Shown here in pieces: positions 52,269 through 52,298 of a stretch of 52,298 bases of DNA. This stretch comes from Promethearchaeota archaeon (GTDB taxonomy: Archaea; Asgardarchaeota; Lokiarchaeia; Sigynarchaeales; SOKP01). The position numbers and the translations under genes were made by a program. The notes beneath the pieces are model-generated. The model worked only from the letters and a program-made list of their open reading frames with translations. It was not told the origin of the DNA and ran no database searches. The DNA lies in assembly GCA_019894875.1 (NCBI GenBank), contig JAGXNR010000012.1, positions 1-52,298 on the forward strand, read 5' to 3'. How positions within the stretch are numbered: position 1 is the first letter of the stretch; every line of letters begins with the position of its first letter.

Positions 52269-52298
52269 CGTATTATAATTTTACCTACAGACCTGTTT

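Overview
The window is AT-rich (roughly 30% GC by eye) and looks like a chromosome segment of an Asgard archaeon of the Lokiarchaeia type. Supporting features are a Rab/Ras-like small GTPase, a gelsolin-like protein, TPR proteins with longin/roadblock-like or PCI-like tails, a PAC2 protein, DUF166, GatC, archaeal TATA boxes, mixed ATG/GTG/TTG starts, a G3:U70 tRNA-Ala, and many ferredoxin-type proteins. No complete insertion sequence, phage block, CRISPR array or rRNA was seen.

Layout. 0-3 kb: small membrane proteins, a gelsolin-like protein and tRNA-Leu(CAG). 3-8 kb: a Zn/Cd-type P1B ATPase with a C-terminal Cys-rich tail, a GlcD-type FAD oxidase and DUF166. 8-10.5 kb: a divergent preQ0/archaeosine pair, QueD and an SDR-QueC fusion. 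10.5-15 kb: a zinc-finger/roadblock-like protein, a four-cluster ferredoxin, DUF3795, PAC2 and a peroxiredoxin. 15-21 kb: a MoxR ATPase plus a VWA protein with an HExxH domain, and a divergent TPR protein with an Asgard longin-like tail. 21-25 kb: GatC, dUTPase, a GNAT-like protein, a winged-helix protein and a TPR/PCI-like protein. 25-28.4 kb: small genes including an interrupted dodecin, then thiolase, PurE and RpiA. 28.4-36.5 kb: a 1314-residue membrane-anchored subtilase resembling site-1 protease, the small GTPase, a Cys-rich ferredoxin protein and a tandem metallo-beta-lactamase-fold protein.

36.5-45 kb is the most accessory-looking part. It holds tRNA-Ala(GGC), a decayed 40-bp partial copy of that tRNA about 1.1 kb away, two frameshifted gene remnants, a carboxylesterase, a VapBC-like pair with a visible operator, two tandem MaoC-like proteins, and four same-orientation copies of a palindromic repeat at module borders. 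45-52 kb carries an acyl-CoA synthetase alpha-type protein, an orphan DppC permease, a GXWXG/DUF4334-like protein, a ferredoxin-nitroreductase, a nucleotidyltransferase and a truncated ClpB N-domain.

The most unusual observation is the dodecin gene at 25312-25553. Its N- and C-terminal halves are both well conserved but separated by about 35 nt carrying stops and a frame change. Removing those nucleotides restores a 68-residue dodecin. The flanks can fold into a bulge-helix-bulge-like shape, so a protein-coding archaeal intron is possible; a simple disabling insertion is the main alternative.
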